Below are positions 1 to 10,952 of a stretch of 64,000 nt of DNA, one piece after another. Numbering within the stretch: position 1 is the first letter of the stretch; every line of letters starts with the position of its first letter. Origin of the DNA: Basidiobolus meristosporus CBS 931.73. Its lineage: Eukaryota > Basidiobolomycota > Basidiobolomycetes > Basidiobolales > Basidiobolaceae. A program made the position numbers and the translations under genes. The stretch covers positions 50,616 through 114,615 of the forward strand of contig MCFE01000249.1 in the NCBI GenBank assembly GCA_002104905.1, read 5' to 3'. The notes under the pieces were generated by a model, which saw only the letters and a list, made by a program, of their open reading frames with translations, was not told the DNA's origin and did no database searches.

Positions 1-564
1 TGCCAGAGTTATCGCTCAACTGATCGTTATGGGTTCCCAGATTGTGGGCAAGGCATTCGTTGCTGCCTACAAGCAAGCCGCTGCCAGTATGTCACCTTCA
101 CAATAGTTGGATAGTGTTAATAGAAGTATAACTTAGCGACTAACTCTACGAATAGACGCTGCCCGCGGTGGCGGAGCCGGTGCCGCTAGTGCCAAAGGAT
201 CTGCTGAGGCTGCCACCAGAAGAGGTGGGATGACCCTCGATGAAGCTTGTCAGATTTTGAACATCAAAAAAGAAGCCGAGCTTGCAGACATCGTCAAGGT
301 AACATTCGGAACGGAATTCCCGACGACCGTATTTGAGGGTTCTGACATTTCAATTCACAGAGTTACGAGCATTTGTACAAAGTAAATGATGCCTCGGTAA
401 AGGGAAGCTTCTACTTGCAGTCCAAGGTCGTTCGCGCCAAGGAGCGAATCGAACTGGAGCGAGGGATAAAAATCGCGGCGGAGAAACCTGCCCAGGCGGA
501 AGGAGAAGCAGCTGCCAAAGCCACGGAAGGTGCATCTCGGCCGGAACCACCCCAACAGCAGTAA
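1..564 (+). CDS. PAM16: PAM16/TIM16, mitochondrial import motor subunit (5' partial)
   Basis: Pam16 is the J-like regulatory subunit of the presequence translocase-associated motor; it sits at the matrix face of the inner membrane and pairs with Pam18 to control Hsp70. Three exons join in frame: 2-86, 156-298 and 361-564, with introns starting GTATGT and GTAACA and ending TAG and CAG. Exon 1 reads [19 protein letters not shown] and continues AAYKQAAAN, the family's N-terminal helix; the J-like part carries [12 protein letters not shown], and exon 3 begins [10 protein letters not shown] and contains [16 protein letters not shown], both family signatures. A low-complexity Ala/Glu/Pro-rich tail ends the protein. 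The first few codons lie outside the window. The gene converges on the RasGEF gene downstream. Confidence 0.95.
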
Positions 565-867
565 CTTATGATCAGTTATATTCATCTTTTTATTTACATC
601 TTCGCATTCACGTTTCATGTCCTCCTTGAGCAAATAAATAATTTCGATATAGACTAACCGTTTCACCTGATTTTGGCAACCATCGTTCCTTCCCCACCCA
701 GCTTCACTCCTCCCGGGTAGACATTTAATTCTTTTATTTGAAGCAAAATACATATTACGGGCACCGAATGGAAAAATACAAAATTAATGGCACATCGACC
801 GAATAAGTAGGAGATATAGTAGGCAGGACATTGCCGAGAGATGAGGCTAAGTGCTGATCGCGTTCCA

Positions 868-3800
868 TCATAAAAACCCGCTTTCGTGAAGCAAGCGGGC
901 GATCTTCTCATCCTCACGCTCTCTTGGCTCCATGCTCAGACTGGTATTGTAGAGATCCTGGACGTCGCGACTTCCTTGCAGACAGGTGCGGATGAAGTTT
1001 TGCAATTCTGGGACAGGAGTGAGGTTGTATGGGGAGTTCTGGTATTGCTGAATCTCTCGAATCACCTCGGCGCATTTCGCCCGTTTGGCAATATTGATCA
1101 GGTGGGGATGGTTTGGTACATGGTCCGGGTTTCCATCCTCAACGAAGGTCAGGTCAGTCAAATAGAGGCCTAGGTTATGTGATCATTAGTAAGACGCGGC
1201 GCCAGTTCAGGGAAACTTGCTCACATACCCAGGAAGGGCACGCATGGTGGATTGACGGAATGCAGCTCATCTCGATAAACACCGAAGTTCCTTGTGGAGC
1301 TCATAAGCTTTTTCAGGCTGTCCAGTGTAGCGGTGGATTTACTGTTGACGAGCTACAATGTGGTGAGATACGGGTTGTGCATGCATATGTGTACGGTAGA
1401 TAAACGAGATACCTCCCAGGTCCTCCTTAGCCGATGGATAGGTGCGGAGTTGAATCCTGCGAGCACAGCGGTCAGAGTATTGTAGTTGTTCAGTTGGCGA
1501 CATCGCTGAGCTTAGTTAGAAGTTGTCTCCAATGTTGCAAAGTGCTAATGAAGTCTCACCTCTCCAATGCTAATGAAATGCTTGATCAGAGCAACACGCT
1601 TCCTTGGCTCATTCTCCGAAAGGATGGTTTCCGCTACCCAATTGGTAACCTTTCCCCAAAGAAATGTAAGTAGAGGGCATTGGTGCCAAGCTACGGGGGC
1701 ATTACCTGGTTAGAAACTTCGATCATAGCCTTAATATTGACCGCAATCGAACCATCCTTCTGGCTCCACGCTTTGTTTAAACACTCGACCGGTCTGATGC
1801 GATTGTACATAGCCGAGTCCATCACCGTAAATTGCCTGGCCAACTCTATGGGGTCGATTTCCAGTAGCCGGAGTCGCTTTAGGTTTTTGGGCAATATGGG
1901 GGGTGGGGCTTCTTTGTTCATGTTCAATACCATTTTGCGGAAGCTTCCATCAAACGATGATTGCATCTAGAGAAATCCAAGTCAGCTATTGCCGTCAAAG
2001 TTGCGGTCGAAACAACACCAACCCTCTTATCGATCAGTTTCAATAGCTGCTTGGCAGCAAACGGAAGGATATCCATCATGTTAGCTTCGGCAAAGTCACG
2101 TAACATCTCGAGAGCTGAATAATCCTCGCCCTCAAGGTAGTAGCTCTCAAGCCAACTTTTGATTACGTTGAACACCCTGAAAGCGGTCGTGATTTTAGCA
2201 ATCAAGAAATCTAACATGATATGTTATGACTCCATACCGAAGGCGAACCGGGACGAGTTTCTTCTCTTTCCAAAGCTCGAACTCTGGATCCGAAAGGCCT
2301 GAGGGTGGCTGTAAATTGAAGCGTTGAAAGAGCAGCTCAAAGACATCCTCGGTGGAGGAGAATGAACGATAGGTTAACAGAAAAGTGGCGATGAACGCCG
2401 AATCTAAATTTGTTCTGGAGTTTAGTAAACTGGTTACACAACCATAGAACAATATGCAGCTTACCTAACAAGTCGTGCAGAGTCAACCGCTCCACCAGGG
2501 AAACAAGCGTGCCACCTTTAACTTGGCCTTCCATGTTAAAAGCAACGTCCGCCTGAGCATATTCATAACCGAGGAACCAAGGTTTTTCTTCAGTGGGATT
2601 CTTCTCAATCATGAGGTTGGGTGCATCGTCTCCAAAGAACTTCTTCAGCTTCTCTTTCTGCTTCGACTTCACAGGTGCCTCTCGTTCGTTGTCGTCAAGG
2701 TCCTCCTCTTTGGTGTCGAATTCATCATCATCCGACCCGTAATCGTTTGTGGGGGATAGAAGCGCAGGGGTTTTTAAATTCAAGTGTTCTTTGTCATCAC
2801 CGATATCGGCGTCATCCTCCACTAGAGAAAGGGAGACCGCGCGGCGTTGTTTTAGTGGGGAGCTGGTGGAGTCGAACGGATTTAAAGAGTTGTATTTTTC
2901 GATCAACATGGCTCGTTCGACCTTCTCTTTTTCGTTGATCACAAACTTGACCGCCACAATCAGATCGGTAACGGATGCCTCAATCTGCCTTCCACAGTCC
3001 ACTAGCTGTTCCACAATGCTAGAAGGCACTGTAGGCTCAGCAGACTTTTGGGTGATCAATACCAGAAGTGCAATGTTATTGTAGATGGATTGCTTGCTTT
3101 CTCTAAACCCACGAGCCACCTTCTCATCCACCCCAGACACAGACACGTTATCTGCCAGTGTCAGCGGTTGTGCAATATCTATGATTGCTTGCTTGGTAAG
3201 GCCCACCAGTTGGTCAAGCTTAACGTTTGATGTGGATAAGTACTGTGTTAGCTTCTTCATAGAATTCGCAGTGATCCGTGAACAAGTAGCAAGCTCAGAC
3301 CGGATATCAGAGCTATAGCTGGGCTTATCAATAAACGTGTCCATGTTTGAGCTTCCATCGCCGATGGTGTCGGAATCGACGGTGCTTCCTCCATTGATGG
3401 ACCCTTCAGTTTCGTAGTCCTCCAGTGAATCCACATTCAAAAGATTCTTCACGGGTATAGAGCTTGCTTGTGCCACAGTGGCAAAATGCCGAACAGCCAA
3501 CAGCAAATCGTTGGCATCCTGTTGCATGTCGCTCACTGAACTCGGGGCTGGCCAGAGGCTAGATGCTAGCTGGGCAGACTCCACGAGTTTACACAGTGAA
3601 CTAAAGATTTGTTGGTGATGCATAGCAAGGATTGGATGCCCGTTCAGGACCTGGGAATCCATATTTTCTGTTTGAGAGCAAACAAACATCACTCGAACCG
3701 CCTCGATAATGTCGGACGTTTGCTCTATGAAATGTTCTTTGAGATTTCGCTTTGCGGAGTTGTTTAAACGGTGGATGGTCGTCACCACTTTGGAGCTTAA

Positions 3801-4886
3801 CCTTATCCAGCTCAGCTCGCCGCAATCGTCGAATTCTTCGATGGATTCCATGAGGCCTGATGGTCGGCGGCTTGGGTTATGTTTGGCAGCAATGGCACGT
3901 GACCATGAGGAATCCCCAGTCATGGATGATTCTGAAGATGAGGCAGACGCCATGGAGCCTCTTTTGAGCTCGTTCTGATTAGAAGCACGCTAAATAGATC
4001 CAGGTGAGTGTTGGGAGAGGAAGGGGTCAGAAAACTCCGGCATGCGCCTTACCAGCAAGCCCGTATCCCAATCCACATCGCTTAATTTCCACGCAGTTTG
4101 ATCAGTGACCATGTTGAAGTAGTAAGTCCGGCCATCGACATGTTCTTTCTGGCCCCAATTTGGAGGCAGCTACAAGATGATACACGCTTTGTTAGTGAAA
4201 GGCACCGAATATGATTTCTCTCATACATCCACCTGCTCGTCACCAGTCATCACGTATTTACGATAAAATGTATCTGCGTTGCTTCTACTGGACAGCTCCG
4301 TGGAGTGTATATTCTCACTAGAGCCATCTTCATTATCAATTGCCTCTTGATTAGGAGGCGTTCCGGGGTAAGACCACCTTGCCTCTTTGGTAACCGGATT
4401 ATAGTACCAAAAAGCTCCATCGTCCGAGGTTTGAATGGTCCAGTGCTCAGGAAGTTGAATATCGTCAGCCGTCCCTACAGTACCTACAGAGAAACTTCGA
4501 GTGGTCTTCATCTCTGGAGGTGTGGGTTCAATACTCTCTTCGGTTGACTTGGTCAATAGGTCGTCTTCATCCAGACTGGAGGCCTCGCTCTTCTACAGAA
4601 AATAGTGGAACCAACAAGAGTTTAGTCCAGGGCAACGCTGATAATTCCGGAACCCAGATAGGCGGCGAGCCAACCGGAGAAAGCAGTGGTAATGGAATGG
4701 ACTTACTCGAGGCTCTAGTGTATGCACAAAATTTGAAGGGAACCAGCCTCTTTCGCCGTTACACAAACCATCCCACCAACCAGAAGATTGTTGATCTATT
4801 ACTTGGATTATCTCGCCTTTTTTGAATTTCAGACTAGAGGAGTCTGAAGAGTCAAAGTCATATAGTGCCCTAACTACAGTTGTCAT
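868..4886 (-). CDS. SH3-WW-WW Ras guanine-nucleotide exchange factor (Cdc25/Sos family)
   Basis: Multi-exon gene for a Ras activator. Starting from the ATG at 4886, an SH3 domain comes first (ALYDFDSSDSS...GWWDG...GWFPSNFV, about 4736-4886). Then come a WW domain (LPEHWTIQTSDDGAFWYYNP...ARWSYPGTPP, near 4360-4470), a second WW domain (LPPNWGQKEHVDGRTYYFN, near 4060-4170), and a long 538-residue exon with helical and acidic low-complexity stretches (2337-3953 region). The REM/RasGEF-N domain (about 1970-2450) and catalytic Cdc25 domain (868-1966) follow. The catalytic signature VNPPCVPFLG, then LYLTDLTFVEDGNPD across an intron, is intact. SH3 at the N-terminus matches yeast Cdc25-type GEFs; WW domains are an additional adaptor layer. 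A TTG 30 bases upstream would extend the frame, but the ATG fits the SH3 start better. The target GTPase is presumably Ras; this is inferred from the family. Confidence 0.9.
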
Positions 4887-5729
4887 GGGGTCAGAGTAAC
4901 AGAAATGTGATGACAACGTTCAAACACGCGGGCAAACAAACAGTTAGGGTTGGTTGAAACGGGAGGAATTGAATTTGAGGAAAACAGGGGAATTAGAGTT
5001 GGGGAATGACAAGCGGTTCGCCGGTATTCTCACAGGTGGGGAAGAGCCAGCAGAGACTGAGGAAGTATATCGGCTCACTCTTTCAGTGTGGTTGCAAAAA
5101 GTTTCGAACTCTATTGCATCCAGAGTTGGTGAAGATAAGTCGCAGGAGAAATTGAGATCCGCCATATGATATATGAAGCGGAGAGTATAATTAAGAAAAT
5201 CGAGGCTATTGGCTGGTGGGAATTGGGCATTAGGAGTGAACTCCATTAATTTCGGGGTTTGAGACTGTTTCAATCTGGTGAGAAAATAAGCCAAAGTTGA
5301 ACATGAGAAGGAGTAAAACAGCGGAATTCTAATCTAGCTATGTATGGGAATTACCCCTGCTCGCTTACTCTCTCAACTCAGACTAAATAGTACAATGGAC
5401 CGTGATTAGTCTCAGTAATAGGGCTCCAATGCTCTTATAAATGACCCACCTGGCACCATTGGCTCAACGGGGGATGTTGCCATACCTGTTGCCATACCAA
5501 AATGTATTGATTTAATTGTGGTACTAAATAAGGGCAATTTAAGAATTGCTGAAGCTTGTGTCTAGCTAAGCCAATTCCAAAGCAATCGTTCTCTTTTTCC
5601 TCAGCAGAATATTCAGGATTTGCTTCCCAACACTCTTTAGTAACCTCATCGTAGCTGAAGTCGAGTTCGACTCAAATAGGGGCTTTTCCTGTAGATTAGC
5701 TGTATTCTCTCAACCTCCATAGTCGCAAC
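4887..5729. other. Intergenic region, divergent promoters of RasGEF and SEC2
   Basis: About 840 bases between two divergently transcribed genes. An open frame on either strand around 4944-5294 has no recognisable similarity and overlaps its own antisense. The stretch just before the SEC2 ATG has pyrimidine-rich runs and an AATAGGGGC-containing segment but no clear TATA box. I see no gene in it. Confidence 0.5.
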
Positions 5730-7544
5730 ATGCCAGCCATGAACGATGTTTCCGAAGTCGAACTACTTTCCCATGACTCAGCAAAACTGCAGTCCAAAAT
5801 TCAACCAGTAATCAACACCAAATGTCGCTCCGCCTCTTTGTCGTCTTCTCGTCGACCAACATCCCTCTCTCAAAGTACCTCAGGGGTGGACCACAGCCCT
5901 GCACGGCTTTCTCCTTCAATGTCACCCTCCACTTCCTCGGTCAGTTCACCCTGTCTTTCGGGAGATGAAACCGACCACATCCCAACAAAAGAGGAGCCAC
6001 TCGAATACCAAAGTTGTGCCTGCGCTGTGATATTTTCTGGGAATAGCCCCACATGTAGCCAGTGTGGGAAAGTGTTTGGACAGCTTAGGGAGCTTCAGAT
6101 AGAACGACTACGGCTTTTGGACGAGTTGGATACGTTGAAGAGCCGCTACGAGCTGGATGCGGAAGAAATACAATCGCTTAAAAGAGAGACAGAGCGTATG
6201 AAACTGCATATCAAAGATCTGCAGGCAAATCTTACGCTGAAGAGTGAAAAGTGTATTTCTCTCGAGCAAGATGTCACCGCGCTAAATTATAAATATGTCA
6301 ACGAGATTGAAAAGGTCGCCGAGTTGAATATCGCAAAGCAGCTGGTTGAGGGTGAATATGCGGAGCTAAGCAGATCCCTCTTTGAAGAGGCCAACGGGAT
6401 GGTGGCTTCAGAGGCCAGACAGCGCTACGAGCTTGAGCTGGCGTGCAAAAATCTCAAGAAGCAGTTGGATGACACGAATGAAAGACTCAACAATGAGACA
6501 CAGCAGCTCAAGGAGCTGAAGCAAAAGCTTCAGGAGTTCCTTGTCGATCCTGAATCCGCACACTTGACGAATGGCTCTAGCCGGTCCAGAAACCTTTCTA
6601 TTCGCTCGGTCTCCTCGGTCGAATCCGGCCTGGGTGGAGAAACCCACGAAGGCGAAAGTGACCATGGGGACCAAATCAAGCTATTGGATGAATTTGAGAC
6701 TTTCTTGGCGAAAGTGAGTAATCCTAGGCTAACTCGTATTTACGCCATTCCGTTCATGAAATACTGTCTTGAGGAAGATGTTGAGCCTTGTCTTCGTCTT
6801 GGGAGCATGTCACGTTACTCACCCAGAAAATTGGCGGATGCAGTGTTCGCCAACACACTGACTATTGAGGAAGCACCCCCGACAGTAGCTCAAACAGAGC
6901 CACCACCTATGCAGCCGTCTCCCAAACTACCCCCGCCTAAGCAATCACTAATCTGGGATCGGATAAGTGGAGTGCATCTAGGCAGCACCAAAGGATGCCA
7001 GGCCTGTGGTCGCGAAGGGCACTGTCAATTCCGGTTCCGAATTTCCAATAACGATGAATGGGTGATCATTGATAGCTACTGCAGGGACCGCCTTGTAGCA
7101 GCCTGTGAATTCTATGTCTTCATCCGAAATGTCCGCTTAGGGCTGTTCAATCATCGTAATATAGATGTTCTCTGGATGGAATCGCTCAGGTTACGCATCC
7201 AGATGTTCTTTGCAAGGATTGGTTTACTGAAGCATATGACCGATGTCCCTCAAATCGATTCGGAAAAGCTACACATCTACTCTCGAAAGGCCACCACCGC
7301 CGTTGACCGCACCATCATCTCAACTGGATCCTCCGAAAACCTAAGCATGAGTGAGGAGATTCCTGACCAAACCACCACCGGTCTCCGGGTTCGTAGCTTT
7401 TCTCTCTCCAAGATGGAGCGGCTGAAACCCCTGTTCAAGCGGTTTTCCGGTGGCTTCGACGAACAGCAAGCTAGCAAGATCGAAGGGAAAGATGAATCTC
7501 CTGTTGAGCAATCAACATTGACTGGAGAGGACAATGCTGTATGA
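5730..7544 (+). CDS. SEC2: SEC2-like Rab guanine-nucleotide exchange factor
   Basis: Single-exon gene of 604 residues. Sec2 (animal Rabin8) activates Sec4/Rab8 on secretory vesicles moving to the growing tip and bud. The first 90 residues are Ser/Pro-rich and disordered. A CSQCGK zinc-ribbon-like pair follows near residue 110, then a long coiled coil (about 115-275) containing LFEEANGMVASEARQRYELE, the conserved Sec2p core that displaces GDP. The C-terminal half carries a second Sec2/Rabin8 module (about 320-520), with CQACGREGHCQFRFRI and the ending WMESLRLRIQMFFARIGLL, which resembles the C-terminal domain of Rabin8-type proteins. An acidic and serine-rich tail closes the protein. No introns are visible, in contrast to its neighbours. 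The ATG at 5730 is chosen as first in frame; a second Met is at codon 3. Confidence 0.87.
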   Translation: MPAMNDVSEVELLSHDSAKLQSKIQPVINTKCRSASLSSSRRPTSLSQSTSGVDHSPARLSPSMSPSTSSVSSPCLSGDETDHIPTKEEPLEYQSCACAVIFSGNSPTCSQCGKVFGQLRELQIERLRLLDELDTLKSRYELDAEEIQSLKRETERMKLHIKDLQANLTLKSEKCISLEQDVTALNYKYVNEIEKVAELNIAKQLVEGEYAELSRSLFEEANGMVASEARQRYELELACKNLKKQLDDTNERLNNETQQLKELKQKLQEFLVDPESAHLTNGSSRSRNLSIRSVSSVESGLGGETHEGESDHGDQIKLLDEFETFLAKVSNPRLTRIYAIPFMKYCLEEDVEPCLRLGSMSRYSPRKLADAVFANTLTIEEAPPTVAQTEPPPMQPSPKLPPPKQSLIWDRISGVHLGSTKGCQACGREGHCQFRFRISNNDEWVIIDSYCRDRLVAACEFYVFIRNVRLGLFNHRNIDVLWMESLRLRIQMFFARIGLLKHMTDVPQIDSEKLHIYSRKATTAVDRTIISTGSSENLSMSEEIPDQTTTGLRVRSFSLSKMERLKPLFKRFSGGFDEQQASKIEGKDESPVEQSTLTGEDNAV

Positions 7545-8308
7545 TTTTCGATGTATTTGTACGATTGGGGATTCGCTCCATACTCCCCGCCACTGTCTGT
7601 TACTACATTCTAATTCGTAACATAACGTAACTGGCTGGCTGGCTGACTGATCCATACCCCGCTACCGACATTCTAACGCATATCCTACCGATTAGCTCTC
7701 TAACGCTCATTGAATTAACTCAATTTTGTTCTTCCTCAGGAACCCCCTCCCTCACTGGTTGTTATCATATACATTACTCAATTTCTCTTGGTCTGAATAA
7801 ATACTCTATTTTCCAAACTATGCACGGATAAAACTGCAGTGTAACCCTTCTCTTCCACGCGAATGTTACGCCGATTCCCTAATGGGTTTCCCTCGGTTGC
7901 TATGGCATTTTCCGAGGCTTCATTGGTGTTCACATTACACAAGCTGGCAATAATCCGTGGTGGACATCTTCGTTTCCATAAAAAAAAAAATGAATCTATT
8001 ATATGCGTTTCGAGGTTTACATATAAGCACTTGTTTGGGGGAAGATATATGGCAAAAGGAGAAAAAGAGGGGTCTATATATACAAAATAAAGAAACCAAG
8101 GGATGAAAGAGGCGTGGATAGCTTTTGTGCACTCAAAATCGAACTACCTAAATTGATATGTATATGAAAAGAAGAAATGATCCCTTCCCAAGGAAAGGTG
8201 ATATATCGAGGTGTAACCTCTCCCACTTCGGATTTGGGAAAAAATGTTGAGCTGTTGATGGCCTCATCTAGATTTCACAAGATGTGTTGGCTTCTGATTC
8301 AGATCCCA
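7545..8308. other. Intergenic region between convergent SEC2 and PDE genes
   Basis: 3' flanks of two converging genes. It contains AATAAATAC near 7797 that could serve in polyadenylation, a short CTGG/CTGA tetranucleotide run near 7630, and an A-run at 7980. Short open frames here show no similarity I recognise. Confidence 0.5.
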
Positions 8309-10952
8309 TCAAAATGTTTCCGTCATCATTGGGATCATGGGCTCCACGTAGATTGCCTCCGTGCTAGATGCGGAATTACTCTCGACATCCCCTGCTGGTT
8401 TGTCCTCAACGTGGTCTGAAGGCGGTTTGGCGGGAAATCCGTGATCCCGAATGTGTTCCCAAGTACTGATATTTTTCTTGACGTTTTCGATGCAGTAAGC
8501 CATTTCTATGGGATTGATGGGTAAGTATTTCAATGCAACAATCGGCTAAAGTCTATATGACATGCATACCTGGGATCAGCTCACCAAATATCTCAAATAG
8601 TGGAAGTGCTAGTTTGCTAATGAACTCGACCTGACCATTTGCAAGTGCAGTGTCCGTTTGCTCTGGATTCATATTGATGGGATATCCCATTCTCTTCTCA
8701 AGAAAAGCCTGAAGAAACCCATTTAAGAAGGCGTCATCTGCTACGTACCAATCGAATGTCGCTTACCTGATCACGAAACTCCTTCATCAGACACTCGGTC
8801 CATCTTGATGCAACATGGAAAGAACGGGCCTGAAAAAGTGACAATGAGTTTTCGTCACTACATCGACTTCATCGTATGAATACCTACCGCATTGCTAATA
8901 TCTGAACACTTTAGAATAGCCGAGCAAAAATATAGCTTCTCTTGGTTCAGATTCAATCCACCATTAGATCCCAGACGCCTGTTTTGTTCCGTAAAGATTG
9001 TGATATAATCAAAGTGAGCACTCATATCAGTTGCCAGTATTGAGTTCACAACCAGTTGACGAAAATCTGTGAAAGAAGCACCAAAATAGCTTATTAATCA
9101 CTGTCATTTGAAAAGCGCTAGGGTATATGGGTACCTTTAAACTCGGGTGTGGATATATCACCGAAAAAGTTGAACTCATACTTCTTCATGAGCAGGAATA
9201 AAGATGTAGTATGATAATTCTCGAGAACTGCCTTATCATTGTACAGAAGAGCTAAAGGAGTCTGTGCGTTGATCATGTAAGCGTTATTTACTCCAGGATG
9301 GCCCAGATCATGGGCTAAGCTTGCGACCATCAGAGCGAAAACGTCATTAGGACTCAATAGCTGCTGTATACGGCATTTGGCTTGATCGCTGTGATTGTCA
9401 AAGTGTGAGGACCCTCCATCAGGGCGGCCGATCAACCCGGTGCTTCTTAGTATATAGTAGGTGCACTGAAGGACGTCCACAGCATGATAAAAGTTGTGAT
9501 ACGGATTTGGGTTGCAGTAGGCCGCACGAATAGCAAGGATAAAACGGTGAAGCATTTCTGTCCAGGAAAAGTTAATGGCGAAGTTGTCGTAGCCGTCAAA
9601 CTTATACGACCTACCATCAGAAACAGAGACGCTCTTTAGCCCTTTCACTGCCAAACAATCTTCGAAAGCGATCAAAATGCAGCGAAGCAGATCATCTTCT
9701 GAGTAATCATACGGGCAAAAGTCCCAGCTAGCGTACTGCTGTCGTAAGTACGACATGCGTTCTTGCGAGGATATAGTGTCTAATCTGCAAGGACATTAGC
9801 TACACTTTGTTTGAGCATTGTGATGTGATATCACAGCTTCCATTACCTAGGAAAATTGGCAACATTGATATGATGAAACGGAGGAGCATAGTGGTTGATG
9901 ATCATCTCCTCAAGCCTGCAAAGAAAGTCCGGTTATTTAGTCATCGAAATGATGACAGCAATCGTTGTTCAACGTTACCATTCATCACGAGAGAAGGCAG
10001 TGTGGAGTCTTTCCTCGATATCGCGAAGATCTCCCTCACGAATGCTCAATCTGGACACCTTATCCATCGCTTCATCACAACTATCAGGTGAATACATAGG
10101 CCTCTTGTGCTTTGTTGAATTCTAAGATGAAGAATGAATACCGGTATGAGATGAATAGATTTGGGTTTTATACTCACCAGCCACAATGTCTTGATCACCT
10201 GTGTCGATACAGGTTTGATTAGATAATCCACAGCACCAAGGTCTAGACAAGTTGTCATCAACTGTGGTGAATCGTTTCGTGATATGACTAGATAATGATT
10301 GTTAACAAGACTATTGTGGTTGTGTCGCCAGAATCACTCTACCTATGGGAGTAACATTGGAGATAATTCCAAGGTCTAACTCTTTGAGGACCACTTTCAA
10401 AAGCTCGACACCGTATAGGATATTATCCTTAACAATGTCCATAGGGGTGTTACTACGAACCGGGGAATGAATATCATCATAAAGACTGTTTGAGGTGTGG
10501 TGGTCCAAATCGATTAGGAGAATGATATTTCCGAATTGACCTGAGGGCAAATTGTGTAGATAAGACATAGCAGCATTTCCGGAAGTAACCGCCGTCACTA
10601 AGAGATAGGTGCGTGAGCATATGGAGAAGAATGGTGTCGGAAAACAAATCAGGGTACCTTGTTTGTAAGAGTCTAAAAGCTGCTGGATAAACTCAGCAGC
10701 TCCGTGGCACTCACGCTTCCAGGATTTCTGACTTCCGGACTCGTTTGCATACTCACAGGAGTCGTAACTTATTTGGTGCTCCTCAACTGTGGGTGAGGGC
10801 TGTGGGGAGCCGTAAGGGGTTATGTGATAAGTGCCAGCCAAATAAACACTATCTACTAATAGAATTGCACAATCGTTCAACCCCGGAGTGGGGAGAGTGG
10901 TCGTGGGTGGTGAAGGAGGGGACCGGTCACGTCGCAAGAAAGACAAACGCAT
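8309..10952 (-). CDS. RegA-like response-regulator receiver fused to class I cyclic-nucleotide phosphodiesterase
   Basis: Multi-exon gene. The N-terminal part is a receiver (REC) domain: beta-1 CAILLVDS supplies one acidic residue, NIILLIDLD holds the expected phosphoacceptor Asp, TSGNAAMSYL matches the helix after beta-2, and LGAVDYLIKPVST carries the conserved lysine. Next are linker exons containing a RLSIREGDLRDIEERLHTAF helix, then the PDEase_I catalytic domain. Metal-binding motifs are all present: YHNFYHAVDVLQ, SLAHDLGHPG, NDKAVLENYH (9118-9756 exon) and LKCSDISN (8858-9049 exon). The LATDMSAHF segment is also typical. This receiver-plus-PDE order is the architecture of Dictyostelium RegA, in which phosphorelay controls cAMP breakdown; the same control here is inferred. 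The acidic pair of the receiver is only partly canonical (DS instead of DD) and the beta-4 Ser/Thr lies in SNVTPIGRVILATQ. The ATG at 10952 is the first in the receiver exon. Confidence 0.88.
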
